64,000 nucleotides of DNA from Lysobacter gummosus (GTDB lineage Bacteria > Pseudomonadota > Gammaproteobacteria > Xanthomonadales > Xanthomonadaceae), in NCBI RefSeq assembly GCF_001442805.1, contig NZ_CP011131.1, positions 5,332,001-5,396,000 of the forward strand. The letters are read 5' to 3'. The position numbers and the translations under genes are program-made. Shown piece after piece: positions 9,729 to 19,110 of this stretch; positions within the stretch are counted from its first letter, which is position 1; every line of letters begins with the position of its first letter. Below the pieces are notes generated by a model. It was given only the letters and a program-made list of their open reading frames with translations. It had not been told where the DNA came from and ran no database searches.

Positions 9729-10580
9729 TCAGAACCTCTTCCTCAACCCGGGAAACAGCTTCAGCAAATCCGCACTCAACATGAACTGAAACCCCGATTG
9801 CTTGAGATCCGGCAGGCCCGGTGTCTGGTTCATAAGCCAAGTCGGGTCGTCACCCGGCCCCGTGCCTGGCGTCAACATCGGATACGGACTCAGCGAGTTG
9901 AACGTTTTCCCTTCCGCCTTCAACGCACCGCCGAAGAAGTCGAGACCAAACTTTCCGCCAGTGATGTTGAAGCCCTTGCCTGTGGGGTCGTAGCTGGATT
10001 CGAGGCCGAACGTGGCTCCCGAGGGCATGAATGACGGACGTTTCTTCCACAGATCCAGATAGGGATTCAGGGTGAAATCCGCGGACAACCCGATGTCGTT
10101 CTTGCCGGCGGCGGGGAGTTTGTAGTTGAAGCCGTTGATGGGCGAGTACGGGATCCATCCCAGCGGCTTGCCGATGTTCACACCCGAGAGACTCTCGCGC
10201 AGTTGCGGATTCGACGCGAATGCCAGGCCGGCCACGCCCAGGTTCACGCCGAGGAAGCCGAGCATCGCTGCTTTCTCGGCGGGGCTTGCCTTGTCCCACA
10301 ACGTGTATTTCAGGCTCGCCAGACGCGGTTCGTACCACTTCTTGAACGATTCGTTCTCAGCGAGTTTCTCGCCGGTGATCTTGAGCCCTTCGGTGATCGG
10401 GTCCTTCTTCTCTTCCTCGGTCGTGGTGGCGGGCGCGTCCTCCTTCTGCACCGTGGGCGCGACGCTGGCCGCGATGGGCTTGAAGTACGGATCGCCGGAC
10501 GCAGGCCCGCTTTGCGGCTTGAAGAACGTCGCGTCGCGGTTCTGCGTGCCTTCGATTTTCCTGTATTTGCGCTTGCTCAT
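9729..10580 (-). CDS. Unknown protein in the eCIS operon, possible cargo
   Basis: 283 aa, no family recognised. The N-terminus is low-complexity and charged (FFKPQSG at about residue 18, YFKPIAASVAPTVQKEDAP at 32-50, then EEEKK). It resembles the N-terminus of the neighbouring DUF4157 protein, which also has an FF-x-P segment followed by VQQKED. From about 135 the sequence looks like a compact beta-rich domain with repeated Gly and aromatic residues, ending in FMLSADLLKLFPGLRKRF. No signal peptide; one apolar stretch AAMLGFLGVNLGVAGLAF near 105-122 could be a membrane segment. ATG 10580 is preceded by GGTGG. It sits 7 bp after the FnIII gene and 5 bp before DUF4157, so all are co-transcribed. 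Confidence 0.75.
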   Translation of the reverse strand: MSKRKYRKIEGTQNRDATFFKPQSGPASGDPYFKPIAASVAPTVQKEDAPATTTEEEKKDPITEGLKITGEKLAENESFKKWYEPRLASLKYTLWDKASPAEKAAMLGFLGVNLGVAGLAFASNPQLRESLSGVNIGKPLGWIPYSPINGFNYKLPAAGKNDIGLSADFTLNPYLDLWKKRPSFMPSGATFGLESSYDPTGKGFNITGGKFGLDFFGGALKAEGKTFNSLSPYPMLTPGTGPGDDPTWLMNQTPGLPDLKQSGFQFMLSADLLKLFPGLRKRF

Positions 10581-10587
10581 CTGCCAC

Positions 10588-11427
10588 CTATTGACGACGG
10601 CCGGGCGGACCTTCGGCGGGGGTCTGTACCAGCGATATCTCGGAGAAGTCGCTGGCGTTGCCCGCGCGATCGAAGGCGCGCACGCGATATCGGTAACCGG
10701 TGTTGAAGCGAAGATCTCCGGAATCCGCCGCGCGCGTGGTGGCGACCGACTTCAGTGTTCTGAAATCCGGGCAGAGCTCGCCGTCGCAGCGCTGGATCTC
10801 GTAGCGAACCACACCGATATCATCCGTGGCGGCTCGCCAGGAAAGGTCGATGGTCATCCTGGGCGCGCCGAATCTGAATTCCGCCACGAAACCGGCCGGC
10901 GCGCTGGGCGGCTGCTTGTCTATCACGGCCGGCTGTATGGACAGTTGATAGGTTCGGCTGCAACTGGCGCCGCCGGCCTCCTTCGAACCCACGATCAGGC
11001 CGAAACTGAAGCTTCCTTCGAGCGACGGCATTCCGGAAATCTTCGCGAACTCGGAATTCGGCACCGGCCTCTTCGGAGACCCGACCGGCAAGCGCAGTGT
11101 CACGCCATTGCACAGGAATTCGGCGCCGGCGACTTGCTCCTTGCAGCGAGCGCCCGCGCTCGTGCCGGTCGGCGCGCTGACGAACGCCCAGAACTTGCGC
11201 TCGCCCCCGCTGTTGAGCAGCTCGATGCGCGAATCGAAGGCGACGCCCACCTTGGCCTGGAAGACATGCGGCGGCTGTTGCGCGCAATCGAGTTCGAAGT
11301 CGATATCCTGCGACGCGGACCAGGCGTTTCCGCTCAACAGCAACGCGGGCATGACCCGCAGCAGCGATGCCGGGCGGAGAAAATCTCCGCCCGGCGCCCG
11401 CTTCGCGTGTGATCTTGAATCACTCAC
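10588..11427 (-). CDS. Secreted fibronectin type III domain protein in the eCIS operon
   Basis: 279 aa from GTG 11427, with GGGAGCGGG upstream; a later start at the Met near residue 26 would leave a short standard signal peptide (MPALLLSGNAWSA), which is the likely export signal. An N-terminal beta-sandwich of unknown type covers about 40-160 with four Cys (C48, C94, C105, C154 roughly). Then a fibronectin-III-like domain from about 165 (PPSAPAGFVAEF ... IDLSWRAATDDIGVVRYEI ... GYRYRVRAFDRAGNAS). Such domains mediate protein or glycan binding. An exported protein inside an operon for a cytoplasmically assembled particle is unusual. It follows the VWD gene by 13 bp, so the pair is likely to work together at the cell surface. 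Confidence 0.82.
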   Translation of the reverse strand: MSDSRSHAKRAPGGDFLRPASLLRVMPALLLSGNAWSASQDIDFELDCAQQPPHVFQAKVGVAFDSRIELLNSGGERKFWAFVSAPTGTSAGARCKEQVAGAEFLCNGVTLRLPVGSPKRPVPNSEFAKISGMPSLEGSFSFGLIVGSKEAGGASCSRTYQLSIQPAVIDKQPPSAPAGFVAEFRFGAPRMTIDLSWRAATDDIGVVRYEIQRCDGELCPDFRTLKSVATTRAADSGDLRFNTGYRYRVRAFDRAGNASDFSEISLVQTPAEGPPGRRQ

Positions 11428-11440
11428 GATCCCGCTCCCA

Positions 11441-12961
11441 CTACTTCTTCTTTCTGAGCAACAGGAGCAGTCCCACTATCAGCAGCAGGATCAGCCACCA
11501 CCATTTTTTTAGCAGTTCGACCCAACCTCCCTGATGGGTCGGCGGCTTGGTCGGGCGCGCCTCGGGGCTGTACCAGGTGCCCGTGCCGATGGGCTTGAAG
11601 GCCTGCATGATCTGGTAGCTCTTGCCGAAGCCCTCGTGCCCCGTGATCATGACGTCGAACACGCAGTCGGCTTTCTCCTTCGGATCCTGCACCGCCGCGC
11701 ATGCGGCCTGCGCCACGGCTTCGGTCGTGGGCTGCACCGGCGTCTGGCCGGGAACATCGCAGGACTCCGGCGAGTTGTACGGCCACTCATCGAGCGTGAA
11801 CGTGGCGGTGTTGGTGCCCGACGCGTAGTCGAACAGGCTGGTTGCGTCGGTCACGCGCCATGCGTCGGCGAACTTCTCGTACAGTTGCTCGTAGCGCTCA
11901 TCGATCGATTCGGGCTTGGGGCCGAGTGAGGAGCCATCGGGCAACGCGGGAATCCAACTACCCTCCGGGACGATGCCCATCGTGCCTTGCGTGGCCGAGG
12001 TCTGATACACCTTCAAGTTCAGATACCAGACATTCGGGCCGTTCCAGAACTGCGGCGTGACCACCACCTGAGTGCCGCGCGCGTCGACAATCTCGATGGC
12101 GCCATCGGCGGCCTTCTTGATGTGTCCATCGATGCCGCCCACGGCGGCGGGGCCTATGGAGGCGCCCTGCTCCCCGCTACTCGCCTTGAGCGTGATTCCA
12201 CTGTCGGTGAGCGTCACCAACTTGCCGTTCACGCGCAGCTCCATGCCCTTGCGTGATTCCTCCACGTTCGGATTCGGCTGCAGCGTGACGCGGCTGCTGC
12301 CCACGCGGGTCGCCAAGGCGGTGTACACCGCGACACAGTGCTTGATACCCGTGTGTTCGTTGGTGATCGGGATCTTGGCCGTGGGCACCGCGGTCTGGCG
12401 CGTTTGGATCTCCAGGCGATCGTCGCGCAGCGCGGTGAATTCGCCGGCGCTCTGGAAGTCGTAGTGCAGGCCGTCGACGGTGGTCAGATGCGGGTCGCCC
12501 CAACCTCCGCCGTTGGAGCTGACGTGGAACAGATAGGTGCCCTTGCACGTCTGGGTGACATCGTTGGCATCGATGCTCGTCAAGCTGAACTGATCCTGCT
12601 CGCCCAAGGCCGCGGCAGTGCCGTTGATCGTGGTCTTGGCCGTCGATGGGTGGACGACGTCCTTCTCGGGAACTGTCACGGTAAGGCCAGCGCAGGTGAA
12701 AGGCCCCGTGCCCCCACACGCCAGGTTGCCTCCCGAATTCTCGAATACCCAGAACGAATCCTTGTTGGTCTCGATGTCCGTCGGAGCGATCACCTCGCCG
12801 GGCTTGGCCGCATAGGTAATCTCGAAATTAGCGCATGGGATGGGTAGGTCCTGCGCATCTGCCCGGGCCACTCCCGGGCCGACACTCGCCGCTGTAATCA
12901 TCAACATCAGCGGCAGGCTCAGCTGCCAGGCGCCTCTAGCTTTTTCTCTACCTGCTTTCAT
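11441..12961 (-). CDS. VWD-domain protein, Sec-exported with C-terminal membrane anchor
   Basis: 506 aa. A signal peptide (cleavage near ARADAQ, residues 32-36) precedes a Cys-containing N-terminal domain. A von Willebrand factor type D module begins at GDPHLTT (155-161) and runs to about 320, with YDFQSAGEFTAL as its second landmark. The C-terminal third has the pattern CDVPGQ...AACAAVQDPKEKADCVFDVMITG, which follows VWD modules in bacterial surface proteins. It ends in a single hydrophobic helix (WWWLILLLIVGLLLLL) and RKKK, a stop-transfer anchor. The protein should be held in the membrane, facing the periplasm. A 78-bp gap precedes it, so a separate promoter is possible. Role in the eCIS locus unknown. 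Confidence 0.87.
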   Translation of the reverse strand: MKAGREKARGAWQLSLPLMLMITAASVGPGVARADAQDLPIPCANFEITYAAKPGEVIAPTDIETNKDSFWVFENSGGNLACGGTGPFTCAGLTVTVPEKDVVHPSTAKTTINGTAAALGEQDQFSLTSIDANDVTQTCKGTYLFHVSSNGGGWGDPHLTTVDGLHYDFQSAGEFTALRDDRLEIQTRQTAVPTAKIPITNEHTGIKHCVAVYTALATRVGSSRVTLQPNPNVEESRKGMELRVNGKLVTLTDSGITLKASSGEQGASIGPAAVGGIDGHIKKAADGAIEIVDARGTQVVVTPQFWNGPNVWYLNLKVYQTSATQGTMGIVPEGSWIPALPDGSSLGPKPESIDERYEQLYEKFADAWRVTDATSLFDYASGTNTATFTLDEWPYNSPESCDVPGQTPVQPTTEAVAQAACAAVQDPKEKADCVFDVMITGHEGFGKSYQIMQAFKPIGTGTWYSPEARPTKPPTHQGGWVELLKKWWWLILLLIVGLLLLLRKKK

Positions 12962-13039
12962 GGGTTACTCCCTGTTGAATGATGACCCTGTCCGGCTCGA
13001 TCGGTCGCAACAGCGCCTTGATCTCAGCCCGCACTCTCC

Positions 13040-14596
13040 TCAATCCAGCCATTGCACGAAAATTCGTTGTTCCCGCCACGGCAAGCTGATCACGCCGAAG
13101 CCCCACGGCAGCCGCGCCAGCAATACGTCCTGCGCGCGTCGCTCGACGGTGATGCGATGGCCACCGTCCACCGCTTCGAGCTTGCCGTCACGCAGGAAGA
13201 ACTGGCTGCGCAGCCACGCGGCCGAGCTGCTGCGCAGCGCGGTCCAGTGACCGAGCACCGCTGCGAGCAGCGCGTCACAGGCCGCGATATCCGATGGCTC
13301 CAGCCAAGCCGATTCCAACGGCGTCTCGATGGCCAAATCGACCAACAGCTTGGCGAAGCCCAGCTCGTACTCCGGCGTATCGGCGCGGCCGGTGGCGATA
13401 TAGCCGAGCAGTTGCGCGCCGCGCTGCCGCGCCTCGTCGTCCACGAAGCGGTTGCCTTCCAGCAGGCCACGATCGCGGAACAGCGTCTCAAGGAAGGGAT
13501 GCAGCAGCAGGATTCCCACGCAGGGTAGATAGATGACCTCCCCTGTCGCCGACTCGACTTTGCGTTGTCGAGATTCCTGGCGTTGGCGGTCTGATGCGGA
13601 TCCCGCTTGCACGAGTTGGTCGGCGATTGCCGAGGACTCGACTCCGCGCCCTCGAGGCTCTTGTTGCGGATGGCCTGACGCGGATGCCGCTTGCACGAGT
13701 TCGCCCGCGCTGGGTGCGGTTGGCGCGGCATGTTCCATCTCCTTGAACGCCGCTTCGCACCATTCACGCCAGAGCGCGGGCAAGGCCGCCACGGTCACCG
13801 GCCTGATGAAGGCAGCCGAGCCGCTGCCCGTGGATCCCCTCGCCACATCGAGTCGCCGACGCGATTGCTCCATCGCCAGCATGCAACGTTCAGCCAGCAG
13901 CGCGTGGACCAGACCGGCACCCGTTCCGCCGTCGCGCGGCGCGATGGACCACGCAATCACCGCGCTCCAGAATTTCAGGCGCCAACGGTGATTCAACGCG
14001 GCCGAATCCGATGGCCGCAGCTCACGCAAGGCTGGCGTGCAACCCTGTAGCGAGCCGGTGCCCGCGGCCAGCGTATCGAGCGCTTCGTCGTCCAGGGCAT
14101 TGATCAAGCGCGTCAATGCGCGCGGCTCCTCGTGCAGCAATGCGCGTAGTACTTCGATGCGCCGCGCGTCCGCCGCTTCGACTGTTCTCGACCAACCCGA
14201 ATCAGGAGCTGAGCCCCACCAGGGCAGCCGACCATGCCGCAGGAAGAATACGAAGGCCTCGAACTCTCCACCGTCCGCCTCGGAGATCTCAGTGGCGCGT
14301 TCACGCTTCGCTTCGGTGGCATGACTCTCGAGCAGCCTCTCCAACTCGGCCAGCAAGCGTCGCTCGAACTCCGGCGCCCAGTCGTCGCCCTCGATACGGC
14401 CCACGTCGATCTCGAGTCGCTCCAGTCGCAATAACTCGTGCGCTGGCGCCACCGAATCGAACACCGACGTCATGCCGGCGAGCAGCGGCTCGCGGCATGC
14501 GCGCGCCAGTTGCTCCTGGATGCCTGGCGCGGCGGCGGCGTCGCCGACCGTGAGCTCCAGTACCTGCCGCTGGATACGATGACGGTTAAGTGTCAT
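13040..14596 (-). CDS. Contractile injection system tape measure protein (Afp14-like)
   Basis: 518 aa. The N-terminus (HRIQRQVLELTVGDAAAA, then LLRLERLEIDVGRI) and the later signature VGILLLHPFLETLFRDRGLL...RGAQLLGYIATG are those of the eCIS tape measure family, whose length sets tube length. Its start overlaps the end of the upstream wedge gene by 11 bp, so the two are translationally linked. A central region of about 310-345 residues is Gln/Ala/Ser-rich and repetitive (ELVQAASASG / QLVQAGSASD), a short duplicated segment. It is short compared with some tape measures of this family, which would predict a short particle; that is an inference. Confidence 0.88.
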   Translation of the reverse strand: MTLNRHRIQRQVLELTVGDAAAAPGIQEQLARACREPLLAGMTSVFDSVAPAHELLRLERLEIDVGRIEGDDWAPEFERRLLAELERLLESHATEAKRERATEISEADGGEFEAFVFFLRHGRLPWWGSAPDSGWSRTVEAADARRIEVLRALLHEEPRALTRLINALDDEALDTLAAGTGSLQGCTPALRELRPSDSAALNHRWRLKFWSAVIAWSIAPRDGGTGAGLVHALLAERCMLAMEQSRRRLDVARGSTGSGSAAFIRPVTVAALPALWREWCEAAFKEMEHAAPTAPSAGELVQAASASGHPQQEPRGRGVESSAIADQLVQAGSASDRQRQESRQRKVESATGEVIYLPCVGILLLHPFLETLFRDRGLLEGNRFVDDEARQRGAQLLGYIATGRADTPEYELGFAKLLVDLAIETPLESAWLEPSDIAACDALLAAVLGHWTALRSSSAAWLRSQFFLRDGKLEAVDGGHRITVERRAQDVLLARLPWGFGVISLPWREQRIFVQWLD

Positions 14597-17500
14597 TGGC
14601 GATCGCGTTGAGCGCCTCCACCAAAGAGTTGCGCGCGGCGGACACGGCCGCGGGCGCCGCGCCCGGAATCAGCACGGTGTCCAACCAGGTGTGATACCGG
14701 GTCTCGAAAGTGTCCAAGCTCGCCGTCGAAGCGCTCGCCGGCGATTCGCGGTCCACCCAGAACACCTTCACCAGCAGATGAGCCGGACAGCAACGCTGGA
14801 TCATTCCCTCCACGTGCCTGCGGAACTCCGCGCTGCGGAAGCGATTCGGCATCGCCGCAACGCGGGTGGCGACGGCGGGATCCTGCGTGAAGTCTCGCGC
14901 GTAGCCCGATGGCAGCACCAGCGATATGCGATGGCTGTAGGGATCGCGTTCGCGCCCTTCGCCTTCGGGCAACGACAGGAAGGTGTCCGTGTCCGCTTGC
15001 GGCCGCAACAGCACGTGTTCCAGCAGATAGAGCGTCTCGGCAGCGTACTCGCGATACAACAACGCCACCGCGGCTTCGATTCCCGCCTGCGCCAACCCGA
15101 CGCTGGTGAAGCTGCCCGGCCACACCGCCAGCAACACGCCCGTGGGATCGTGCAACTCGATCGCGAAGGTGTCGCCGATTGCGGGAACCACGTGATAGTT
15201 CCATTCGTCCGGGCCGTAGCGGAGCACGCGGCCGATGGACTGCTCCGCCAGCGCCACGGCGTCGGCCGCCGTGACGGCGTCGTAGCGCACGGCGCTGGCC
15301 AGCAACACCGCGCCCGCGGGCATCGCATTACGCAGCCGCCAGCGGCGGCCGATCAACCCTGGCGGCGCCGGTTCGTCGAAGATCTCGAAGAAGTCGCTGA
15401 TGGGACGCAGCGCGCGACGTCGACGTGCATCGCGGATTCCGCTGTGATGAGCCACCCGCCGCTCGAGCGGCGACAGCGAGGCTTCGATGCGCACGGTGGC
15501 GAGTAGCGCCGCCAGCGCCGGCGCGGCCGCGTTCGCGGCGGCCAGGGAAGCGAAGGTCTGGAGACTCTCCGCGATCACCAGCGCCGCAGCTGCGTTGCCG
15601 TCGGCGAGCCGCAGCCGGAAAACGCCGCCGCCCGCGTCGAAGCCGGAGTAGTTGCTCGCTCGTCCTGCAAAGGCCAAGGCGCGCTCGGCCGAGATCGCGG
15701 CCATGACTTCGGTCTCGTCCGGAGCAGCGCTGCGCAATCGCGGCTGGCCGTCCGGCCGTAGCACCCAGCGGAAGCCCGCGCCATCGGCTTCGACGGTGAG
15801 AATCTCCGAGTCACGCTGGAAGGGACTGCTGAAAGCCAGCAAGCGCAGCGCGCTGAGTTCCGGCGTTTCGCGCAGCAACGCGGATTTCAGTCGCAGCAGG
15901 CGCGCGTTGGCGGCTTCGCGCCGCTCGGCGACCTGGCTCTCCTGTTGCGCCGGCGGCAACGAGCGTACATCCAGCTCGGCGCGCGCCCAGCGATGCACCT
16001 CCTGCGCCAGCGCCGTGGCCTCCTCGCCCTGGCGCGCGAGCCGGTGATCCAGCACGCGGTTGCGTCGGTCGAGCAAGCGTTCGCGAGTCTCCGCCGCGTC
16101 GCGAAGCGCGCGCGCCACCGCGTTGTCCGGGTCGGCGATGAAACTGGCCCAGTCGCCACTCGCGGGGAACCGCCGCAACAGACGCTGCGCGCCCGGCAGG
16201 TCGAATGGCGGGCGCGTGAAGTAGCTGGTCCCGGCCTCGCTGCCACCAGAATAGAAGCGATTGATGTTGCCCAGCTGCGCGGTCATGTCGCCCAGGAACT
16301 GTTCGAACAGAAGCAGATAGCCCTGCAGCTGACGGACCGCAGCGTGCCGCTCGGTGCCAGCGCTGTCCGGCAGCGCCGCCTCACCGGTGCCGAATAGCGC
16401 GGGCAGATCCATTTGCAGCGGCGTGTAGTCGGCCACCGGCAGCGCGTCGCCGGCGGTCACCGGCCAGACAGGCGAGGGTTCGTCGGTGAATGCCTCGTCC
16501 AGCGCCTGTTTCTGCATGCCCTGGAACAGGCTGAGCACCCGCGCAGTGTCGTAGGCCACCGCGACATCGTTGCGCACGACGGTGATGCGCGACTTGGCCA
16601 GACTCAGGCGCGGCCGGTAGCGCGCGATCTGCACCAGATGCAGACAGTCCTCGGCTCCCGAGGTGATGGGTCGGTTGTTGATGAAGTTCGCCAGGGTGAG
16701 ATCGGTGACGGCGACGATGTCCCGCTCCGTCACGTTCTCAAGCGCGACCACATCGGTGCCACCGGCGCCGCGGCGCTGCATGATGATCCGCAGGATGTCG
16801 GAGGTGTAGATAACGTCCGGTACGGTTCGACCACTGCTGGCGCGGTCGAGGAATCCTCTGCGCAGCAGCGGGCCGTCGTAGATCAGCTCCGGATCGGACT
16901 GCGCGGCGCGACGTTCCGCCAGCGACTGAAAGCGCACGCGCGGCGACAGCGCAGAGTCGATGTCCATGAACATGCGCGCCAGCAGCGCTTCGACGTCGAT
17001 GCCGCCGGTCACCTCCAGACGCGCGCTCACGCCGATTTCCTGTACCCGCGCCAGCCCGATGCGCACCGCCTGTTCGCCGAGATTTCGCCAGTGGGCGACG
17101 TATTCGGCCAACTGCTCGACGGCGACGGCCGCGTCGCGCACATTCGTTGCGAACTGCGACAGCGGCGACCCAGGCAGGCTCGATTCGATCGCCGTCCGCG
17201 CCGCGACCAGAATGGCCGGCACCACCAGGCCGGGCTGCGCGATCTGTTCCACCATGCGCAGTAGCACCCAGGCTTGCACGCTGCCCGGCGTACCGGAAAG
17301 ATCTGTGTAGTTCACCTGGATACGGCCGAAGAAGCTGAGGTTCTCGGGCAACGCGCGCCAGAATTCTCCCGCGTCGGGGATCATTGCGATGGAGTTGAGC
17401 ACCACGGGCTGGCGGAAAGGCGCGGCTTCGGCGTCGTCCCAGTACGGCAGCGCTATCTCGGTGTCCCATGTGTCGCCGGCCGCCACCACCGGCAGTTTAT

Positions 17501-18005
17501 AGGTGTTGCTGTTGAGCTCGAGCTTGGAGAGCTCCACGAGCACTTCGTAGAGTCCGGCAGTGCGCGAGCGCACCGGCGCCAGGAGCGGCGCTACGTAGGT
17601 CAGCGGTGGATCGGCATCCACTTCGTAGAAAGCGATCTCGTTGTCGGCCGGATGGAAGATCTGCGCGTCGCTGATCAGCGGGTGATCCAGCAGCATCGCG
17701 CGCAGGTCCTGCCCATTCACCGGCCCCACCGGCAGCACCTGGTGCGCCGGTTCGAACTCGGCCTCGGCGTGAGTCTCGCCGCTGCGCAGCAGGTCGGCGA
17801 TGTCGAGCTGCAGCTTCAGCCCCAACTCGGTCATCGCGTAGCTGGCGGCTTCCAGCAGGGTGATGCCGGGGTCGTGGGCGTTGTGATCCGTCCAACTGTC
17901 CTTGGCCCATAGGCGAATCCACTGCATCCCGTCTTCGCGCAGCCTGGAATAGTCCAGGCTCACCCGATCGGGCGGCGCGGTCGAGATGTGCAGCGTCTCG
18001 TTCAC
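14586..18005 (-). CDS. Baseplate wedge protein, Afp12-like
   Basis: 1139 aa from GTG 18005, overlapping the fibre gene stop by the GTGA tetranucleotide. The N-terminus (WTDHNAHDPGITLLEAASYAMTELG region, residues about 36-61) is typical of the baseplate proteins that pair with Afp11, where the DPGITLLE segment is a fixed landmark. It should form the wedge ring with the 19.1-22.4 kb gene product around the spike, holding the sheath end. The middle is Arg/Ala-rich and helical (600-760). The extreme C-terminus (RCCPAHLLVKVFWVD) resembles the C-terminal domain of this family. Product assignment follows operon position and size as well as the motif. Confidence 0.85.
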   Translation of the reverse strand: MNETLHISTAPPDRVSLDYSRLREDGMQWIRLWAKDSWTDHNAHDPGITLLEAASYAMTELGLKLQLDIADLLRSGETHAEAEFEPAHQVLPVGPVNGQDLRAMLLDHPLISDAQIFHPADNEIAFYEVDADPPLTYVAPLLAPVRSRTAGLYEVLVELSKLELNSNTYKLPVVAAGDTWDTEIALPYWDDAEAAPFRQPVVLNSIAMIPDAGEFWRALPENLSFFGRIQVNYTDLSGTPGSVQAWVLLRMVEQIAQPGLVVPAILVAARTAIESSLPGSPLSQFATNVRDAAVAVEQLAEYVAHWRNLGEQAVRIGLARVQEIGVSARLEVTGGIDVEALLARMFMDIDSALSPRVRFQSLAERRAAQSDPELIYDGPLLRRGFLDRASSGRTVPDVIYTSDILRIIMQRRGAGGTDVVALENVTERDIVAVTDLTLANFINNRPITSGAEDCLHLVQIARYRPRLSLAKSRITVVRNDVAVAYDTARVLSLFQGMQKQALDEAFTDEPSPVWPVTAGDALPVADYTPLQMDLPALFGTGEAALPDSAGTERHAAVRQLQGYLLLFEQFLGDMTAQLGNINRFYSGGSEAGTSYFTRPPFDLPGAQRLLRRFPASGDWASFIADPDNAVARALRDAAETRERLLDRRNRVLDHRLARQGEEATALAQEVHRWARAELDVRSLPPAQQESQVAERREAANARLLRLKSALLRETPELSALRLLAFSSPFQRDSEILTVEADGAGFRWVLRPDGQPRLRSAAPDETEVMAAISAERALAFAGRASNYSGFDAGGGVFRLRLADGNAAAALVIAESLQTFASLAAANAAAPALAALLATVRIEASLSPLERRVAHHSGIRDARRRRALRPISDFFEIFDEPAPPGLIGRRWRLRNAMPAGAVLLASAVRYDAVTAADAVALAEQSIGRVLRYGPDEWNYHVVPAIGDTFAIELHDPTGVLLAVWPGSFTSVGLAQAGIEAAVALLYREYAAETLYLLEHVLLRPQADTDTFLSLPEGEGRERDPYSHRISLVLPSGYARDFTQDPAVATRVAAMPNRFRSAEFRRHVEGMIQRCCPAHLLVKVFWVDRESPASASTASLDTFETRYHTWLDTVLIPGAAPAAVSAARNSLVEALNAIANDT

Positions 18006-19075
18006 CGCGCGGCCTGCGTCCGTGCCTCACCCAGCGCACGCTCCAACGCTTCGACTTTGTCCGCGAGTTGCTTCACCGCGTTGATCAGCACGTAGGTGAG
18101 CGCGGAAGGATTGAACACGCGCAAGCCATCCACGCCATCGGTGTTGGAATCCGCCGGCAGTCTCTCCACCGTCTCGGGCAGAATTTCCTCGATCTCTTGG
18201 CCAAGGATGCCCACGCCTTCGAGGCCGGCGCGCGTACCCGCCAGGCCGTTGTAGCGATAACGCACCGGCCGCACGCGCCGCAGCTCGGCCAGGCCGGCGT
18301 CCAGGTCGCGCACGTCCTCCTTCACTCGCGAGTCGGAGGTGAATGCCCAAGTGCCGTTGCCATCGTTCTTGAATGCGCTGCCGGCCACCTGCAGCGCCGC
18401 ACCGCCCGAGCCGACGAGTTCGGACTCGCCACCGATCACCACTTTGCCGGTCCCGGTGATGCCTAGCCGCACGTCGGTGCCGTTCTGACGCAGGCTCAGC
18501 ACCTGCCCGGCCGCCGCGTTGAGATGTACCACGCCGGTGTTCGACTGTCGCAGCGCGTAACTCGCATTCACCGCGCTGACGTCCGCGCCCAATGCCCGAT
18601 GTCCGTACACCGCGAAAGCGGCGAAGGGGCCGCCGCCACTGCCGACCATGGCGTTGCCGAAGCGCACCTGTTCGGCCGGCCCGGCGTTCGCGCCCAGCGC
18701 CACTTCGAGTTTCGCGGCCGGCTCCGCCGCCGCCGTGCCGACGCCGACGCGGCCACCGTTGTAGGCGATCGCGCCCGCGAACCCCGCCACGGGCGCGAAT
18801 CCGCCGCTGCCACCGCCGCCGACGTTGCTCCAGCTGGCGCCATTGTTGACCTGCAGTTGGCCGCCGTTGAAACGCAGCCCACCGGGGATGTTGGCCACGG
18901 CGCTGTCGCCCAGGCGCAGGCCGCGCGCGAGCAGCAGCGTACCGTCGGAGTCCAGGTTCAGACCGTCGCTCGCCTTGTTCATGCAACTGTCGATAAGGTC
19001 GGCGAAATTGCTCGCGTCCGGCCGGTCGCCGTTCTTGAAAACTCCCTTGAGGAAGTCCCGTGTTTGGCTGCTCAT
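18002..19075 (-). CDS. Tail fibre with C-terminal S74 intramolecular chaperone
   Basis: 357 aa. The N-terminal ~30 residues (FLKGVFKNGDRPDASNFADLIDSCMN) are a short adaptor. The middle is Gly/Ala-rich beta structure with repeats of the kind seen in fibre shafts. From about residue 255 the sequence SDSRVKEDVRDLDAGL...VRYRYNGL...GILGQEIEEILP matches the peptidase S74 / intramolecular chaperone domain, which trims itself after trimerisation; the Ser and Lys of the dyad lie in that first motif. The final helix is a coiled coil (LADKVEALERALGEA). It should be the receptor-binding fibre (Afp13 role) that picks the target cell. It is short for an eCIS fibre. Confidence 0.87.
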   Translation of the reverse strand: MSSQTRDFLKGVFKNGDRPDASNFADLIDSCMNKASDGLNLDSDGTLLLARGLRLGDSAVANIPGGLRFNGGQLQVNNGASWSNVGGGGSGGFAPVAGFAGAIAYNGGRVGVGTAAAEPAAKLEVALGANAGPAEQVRFGNAMVGSGGGPFAAFAVYGHRALGADVSAVNASYALRQSNTGVVHLNAAAGQVLSLRQNGTDVRLGITGTGKVVIGGESELVGSGGAALQVAGSAFKNDGNGTWAFTSDSRVKEDVRDLDAGLAELRRVRPVRYRYNGLAGTRAGLEGVGILGQEIEEILPETVERLPADSNTDGVDGLRVFNPSALTYVLINAVKQLADKVEALERALGEARTQAAR

Positions 19076-19110
19076 AAGTCAGTACTCCGCTCGTGTTGAT
19101 GTTGGAAATC

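Noticed and set aside
9724..9840. Upstream extension of the DUF4157 gene
   Set aside because: Would overlap the 283-aa gene by 112 bp; the start at 9723 lies 5 bp after that gene's stop and suits the operon spacing.
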